The notes under the pieces were generated by a model. It was not told the DNA's origin. It searched no databases and worked only from the letters and a program-made list of their open reading frames with translations. This document shows, one piece after another, positions 60,394 through 64,000 of a DNA stretch of 64,000 nucleotides. Source of the DNA: Rhodococcus sp. KRD197 (lineage in GTDB: Bacteria; Actinomycetota; Actinomycetes; Mycobacteriales; Mycobacteriaceae); contig NZ_JABFAO010000004.1 in NCBI RefSeq assembly GCF_017168235.1, forward strand, positions 1,044,028 through 1,108,027. The letters run 5' to 3'. Numbering within the stretch: position 1 is the first letter of the stretch; each line of letters opens with the position of its first letter. Position numbers and translations under genes: made by a program.

Positions 60394-63036
60394 TCAGGAG
60401 CGTTGTACCAACGTGGTGATCAGTCGCAGGCTTTGCCTTGGGGACAGGTCCGGTAGATACGCTTTGGTGATCGCGGTGCCGATGCTGGGCAAGGCCGCGG
60501 GATCGGGGTACGCCATGTACATGGGCCTGTATTCGGGTTGGAACTTCGATTTGAACGCGAGCAGCGATCGAAATCCGTACACCGGTTCGAGAGTTCGACC
60601 GAGCAGGTCGAGCCCTCGGTCCATGACTCCATCGGTCGATCGTTCGGCCGCAGTCGGTGTTGAAACTGCAGTGGGCGTCGAAGCTTTGGCCAACGGGGCA
60701 CCGGACAGGCTGAGGAACTGCGCACCCTCCTCTTTGGCCATCACCGCTGCGGAGGCGATCAAGAATTCGATGGCCGGCCGAAACCCGTCTGGTCGTCGGC
60801 GCATGAAGTCCATCGTCCACCCCACCACCGATCCGTCCCGGTACACAGGCATCCACGAGGTGATCGCGTGCACGGTCCGGTGCTCGTCCACAGCGATGAG
60901 GCATCGAACGTCTCGGTCGTCGAGCTCGTCGAGTCCACCGAGGGTGAACCCCATCTCGGGCATGCCCTTGTCGGATACCCATTCTTCGGAGATGGCAGCG
61001 ATCTGATCGGTGATCACGAAGGGCGCGTCAGGGTAAGAGAGCCATTCTGCGTGCACACCGGCCTTGCCCGCCCGATTGATCGCAGTACGCACATCCTGGA
61101 ACTTCTTCCCGGTGAACGCCAGGTTCGACAGGGTCAGCACCGCTTCCTGGGCGACCTGCACACTCGACCACCCCAGCGAGTCGGTGACCGACCGAACCTC
61201 GGCCGAGACCGAATACAGGCAGGGTGTCCATCCGTTGTCGACACAGAAATCTGCGAATCGCACGACCGTCTCGTGCACGGTGCCGGGCGGGCACACCGGG
61301 CTTCCGGTGGTGATCGCGACGCGGCCGATCACTCGGTAGGCGATGAAGGCTGTTCCTGCCTCGTCGAACCAGTACTGATTTCCCTGCCATGTGGTCATCC
61401 ACGACAACGATTCGCCGCCGCAGGACCGCAGAACGTCGCGGGCGCGCACGACATCACCGGTTCCGACCGTGGAGGCAGGTTTGAGGAACGTTCTGAACAT
61501 GGCCACGGTCAGAACCGTCCAGAACACCACACCTGTCCACTCGAACAGCAGCGTTGCCGACGCGTTCGTGGGCAGCAGACGCGGGTCGAGCCAGGTCAGG
61601 TCCACCGGCGGGATCAGCCGGTTGGGAAATTCGGCGATGAGCGCGGTCGGTGTAGCCACCGGATCGAACCCCGCTCCTGCGAGCAGACCACCGACGACGA
61701 AGACCGCGAACAGTGTCCCCACAGTTGTCGCGGCCGCGTAGCCGAACCGCCGATACGTTCCAGGCGGCGCCGCCGCGTCGAACAACTCTCGAGACCACAG
61801 CAGCAGTGCCAAGATCAGGATCGGGGTCGCTACCGGTATGGCAGACCTAGCGATCTGCGAAGTCTCGTCCAGGCCGTAGAACACCGAACCCGGTGTGACA
61901 CTGTCGATGTAGCGCAACACCATGTTCAGAACGGCGAAACCGATCAGGATGCCTTGGGCGGTCACTGCCGTCCACCAGGCTCCGCGCCGACCACGCCGCA
62001 GACCGTCCGCCACCGCCAACACGAATACGGTCGGCATGATCGCCAGCATTGTGGGACCGAACCCGGAAAGCCGGATCGCAGCGAGACCTTCCCGGCATTC
62101 CCGCGGATCCCCTCCCGCCGAGCACAGTGCCCGGACGTCACCGACCGTGGCCTCGGATCCACCGAACACATCTTTCAAGCCGGCGAACGGGCCGATTGCA
62201 TTGGGAGACAGTGCCGCGAGGATGGGACCGATCGCACTGGCCGCCACCACGAGTGCAACCAGCAACCGGCCCTCGCGTTGGGTACCTGCCACCGGTTGCC
62301 GCCGCGGAGCCCGGCCGAGCAGAAGAGGTCCCAGAAGCAACCCGGTCGACGCGGCCATGAGCCGGATGACGTCCTGCAGGTGTCCACCGAACAGAACCAG
62401 GGTGATCAACAAGGTCACCATCACCACCCGCACCCGCCATCGCCACAAGGTGCTCATCGAGACCGTGGACGCCATGACGACCCCCACGATCCAGGTGGTC
62501 GGGCCCACCGCGGCACCGCTGTGCAGAGCAGATGCCCACCGCAGACCGATATGTTCGGTCACCGAGGTGAACAGCACTCCAGATGCGGTGCCGCCCAGCT
62601 GTGTCAGCACTGCGGCCGCGACCCAGCTGCGTGTGCCCAGCCGTCTCTCGAGGGGCACAGCCACACACAGCGCCAAGACCGTCGCGAGTAGATACCCGGT
62701 CAGGCTCGGTGCCCAGAGACCAGCCGAGAGCAGGGTCCACACCCGGCCCTGCTGCAAGGACTCGCTCCCGACACCGACCTGAGTCAGCACCGACCGCCCA
62801 GGACCGTGCCCCACACTCCCGGTGGAAACCCCTGCCACCCACATCCCGGCCACGAACACTGCAGTCGCCGGCGCACACAGCACGGTCTCACGTACGAACG
62901 CCACCGCCTCGTTCATGCGCCGCGGCGTGGCCCGTACGGCTGAGCTGGCCGCGGCTGCCCAGCGCTGTGGTCGGTCCAGCTCACGATCGCCGGCCGGCAC
63001 AGCACTCGGGTGCACCGCAACGCGTGGCTGCGTCAC
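60394..63036 (-). CDS. MprF-like lysylphosphatidylglycerol synthase (DUF2156)
   Basis: 880 aa from the GTG overlapping the preceding gene by 4 nt. The N-terminal half has about a dozen hydrophobic helices, the first ones rhomboid-like, and the C-terminal 300 residues match the DUF2156 aminoacyl-transfer domain (SWMTTWQGNQYWFDEAGTAF, RFADFCVDNGWTPCLYSVSA, FKSKFQPEYRPMYMAYPDP). Such enzymes add amino acids to phosphatidylglycerol, lowering surface charge and giving resistance to cationic peptides. Unusual as mobile cargo. Confidence 0.8.
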   Translation of the reverse strand: MTQPRVAVHPSAVPAGDRELDRPQRWAAAASSAVRATPRRMNEAVAFVRETVLCAPATAVFVAGMWVAGVSTGSVGHGPGRSVLTQVGVGSESLQQGRVWTLLSAGLWAPSLTGYLLATVLALCVAVPLERRLGTRSWVAAAVLTQLGGTASGVLFTSVTEHIGLRWASALHSGAAVGPTTWIVGVVMASTVSMSTLWRWRVRVVMVTLLITLVLFGGHLQDVIRLMAASTGLLLGPLLLGRAPRRQPVAGTQREGRLLVALVVAASAIGPILAALSPNAIGPFAGLKDVFGGSEATVGDVRALCSAGGDPRECREGLAAIRLSGFGPTMLAIMPTVFVLAVADGLRRGRRGAWWTAVTAQGILIGFAVLNMVLRYIDSVTPGSVFYGLDETSQIARSAIPVATPILILALLLWSRELFDAAAPPGTYRRFGYAAATTVGTLFAVFVVGGLLAGAGFDPVATPTALIAEFPNRLIPPVDLTWLDPRLLPTNASATLLFEWTGVVFWTVLTVAMFRTFLKPASTVGTGDVVRARDVLRSCGGESLSWMTTWQGNQYWFDEAGTAFIAYRVIGRVAITTGSPVCPPGTVHETVVRFADFCVDNGWTPCLYSVSAEVRSVTDSLGWSSVQVAQEAVLTLSNLAFTGKKFQDVRTAINRAGKAGVHAEWLSYPDAPFVITDQIAAISEEWVSDKGMPEMGFTLGGLDELDDRDVRCLIAVDEHRTVHAITSWMPVYRDGSVVGWTMDFMRRRPDGFRPAIEFLIASAAVMAKEEGAQFLSLSGAPLAKASTPTAVSTPTAAERSTDGVMDRGLDLLGRTLEPVYGFRSLLAFKSKFQPEYRPMYMAYPDPAALPSIGTAITKAYLPDLSPRQSLRLITTLVQRS

Positions 63037-64000
63037 TGCAGGGCGGCTGCGAGGTCCGTCAGCGCAGCGGTCTCCGCGGCGGAGTCGGGGGTGTTGGAGC
63101 GGATCGCGGTGAGCACGATGTCGATACGCGAGTCGAGAGCGGTCCACCCCGCAGCGTCGAGCGGCTGCAACACGGGTTGATCGTCGTCCCAGGTGGTTTC
63201 GAGATTCTTCGCAGCAGTGTTCGCCTCGTCCTGATGACCGGACCGAACGGCCCCGGCAGTGTCGTCGACGATCGAGCGGAGCTCGGTGACCTGCTGCGGC
63301 GGGAACTGTGCGATCGCCTCTCCAGGTGCGAGATCGGCGATTGCAGCCCCGGAACCCTCCGCCTCGCTGGCCGGCGCTGTGTGTGGCTGCGCGGCCGCCC
63401 ACGACAGGAGTCCCGCAGTCGCTACCGCGACTGCCGCGAAGTAGACCAGCATCGTGCGCTCACGGCGTGAGTCTGTGGCGACCGGTTCGGGCTCGACACG
63501 GTGATTCCCGATCACGTCTCGTTTCGTTTTCGTCAGGTACAGCACCGTGGCCAGGATCGCGACCAGGAACACGACGCTGGTGACGAATGTGCCGAGACCG
63601 AGGCCGTGTTCGGTTCTCGGTTGGGCGAACCAGTCTCCTAAGTTCGCGCCCAACGGACGGGTGAGGATGTAGGCCAACCAGAACGCCAACACCGCGTTCG
63701 CGCCGAGCCGCCAACCGGCGACGACCGCCACGATCAGACCGGCGGGCAGAAGTACCGACGTGCCCGGGCCCCACCCGGTGATGCTCAGCGTCCAGTCACC
63801 CGCCGCGGTACCGAGTGCGAACGTCACGAGAATCGCCAGCCAGTAGAACAGCTCTCGGGGCACGGTGACGATGCTGTGGATCGACAGAGTCCGCTCCCGT
63901 ACGAACCACACCCCGAACACCACCGCCAACAACGCGGCGAACACCGACATACTCACCGCCAACGGAACACCACGACTGTCGGTGAGGATGTCGGTGTACA
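63033..64000 (-). CDS. COG4705-like membrane protein, 5' end beyond window
   Basis: The frame is open to the right edge, so the start is missing. Several transmembrane helices with the family hallmarks VRERTLSIHSI, FYWLAILVTFALGTAAGD and LAFWLAYILTRPLGA, then a short soluble C-terminal extension with an extra helix and acidic sequence. This family often occurs next to MprF-like genes; function unknown. GTGA overlap with the MprF-like gene shows co-translation. Confidence 0.8.
   Translation of the reverse strand, partial: YTDILTDSRGVPLAVSMSVFAALLAVVFGVWFVRERTLSIHSIVTVPRELFYWLAILVTFALGTAAGDWTLSITGWGPGTSVLLPAGLIVAVVAGWRLGANAVLAFWLAYILTRPLGANLGDWFAQPRTEHGLGLGTFVTSVVFLVAILATVLYLTKTKRDVIGNHRVEPEPVATDSRRERTMLVYFAAVAVATAGLLSWAAAQPHTAPASEAEGSGAAIADLAPGEAIAQFPPQQVTELRSIVDDTAGAVRSGHQDEANTAAKNLETTWDDDQPVLQPLDAAGWTALDSRIDIVLTAIRSNTPDSAAETAALTDLAAALQ

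Noticed and set aside
60868-62691. 607-codon plus-strand frame
   Set aside because: Antisense of the MprF-like gene, rich in Arg/His/Gln, no recognisable domains.
63037-63402. N-terminal extension of the MprF-like frame
   Set aside because: Overlaps the coding region of the upstream membrane gene and is Arg-rich; the GTG at 63036 with a 4-nt overlap is the better start.

Overview
The window is high-GC DNA with densely packed genes, frequent 4-nt ATGA/GTGA gene overlaps and GTG/TTG starts. It carries a MobF/TraA-type relaxase, a VirD4-type coupling protein, ParB, an Lsr2-like nucleoid protein and many small plasmid-type orphan genes. Together these suggest a large conjugative plasmid (or integrated relative) of a mycolic-acid actinobacterium, most likely Rhodococcus/Gordonia-like. 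The genus is an inference. No replication initiator, ParA, rRNA, tRNA or CRISPR array was recognised.

Layout. 1-8.3 kb (+): end of a type IV secretion/transfer cluster (lytic transglycosylase cut by the window edge, VirB8-like membrane protein, coupling protein, tandem DUF4913 protein, membrane proteins, a frameshifted secreted nuclease, a lipoprotein). 8.3-16.5 kb: accessory cargo (two unrecognised genes, an IS3-family element inserted in an HNH nuclease gene, a pentapeptide-repeat protein, a remnant of a VirB8-like gene, and a zeta-toxin/HTH-antitoxin pair with a palindromic operator). 17-31 kb (-): TraA relaxase-helicase, a coupled small gene and a giant DNA methyltransferase-SNF2 helicase. 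31-37 kb (mostly +): small plasmid genes, an M48 metalloprotease, a PD-(D/E)XK-like protein, an HNH protein. 37-55.5 kb (mostly -): Dam-type methylase, DnaB N-domain protein, NrdH-type redoxin, a chain of translationally coupled membrane proteins, an RHH regulator, an ImuA-like RecA-fold protein, a Kfr-like coiled-coil protein with iterons, Lsr2, ParB, a pentapeptide-repeat pseudogene. 56-58 kb: two unrecognised genes (one with faint ADP-ribosyltransferase-like motifs) and a serine resolvase. 58.2-64 kb: a Tn402/Tn5053-type terminal inverted repeat sits just upstream of the resolvase and opens rightward onto ChrB-N-like + MFS and MprF-like + membrane-protein gene pairs.

The genes fit one plan: conjugation (TraA, coupling protein, T4SS pieces), maintenance and silencing (ParB, Lsr2, Kfr-like protein, toxin-antitoxin), anti-restriction/defence-type nucleases and methylases, and transposon cargo. 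The most unusual content is non-coding. A leader of about 165 bp occurs twice, each copy upstream of a small minus-strand gene, with base changes that preserve stems. A separate element of about 415-450 bp occurs three times, each copy upstream of a minus-strand gene whose product starts Met-His. Several genes are broken by small lesions (a 5-bp tandem duplication, a G7 run, an amber codon, an IS).
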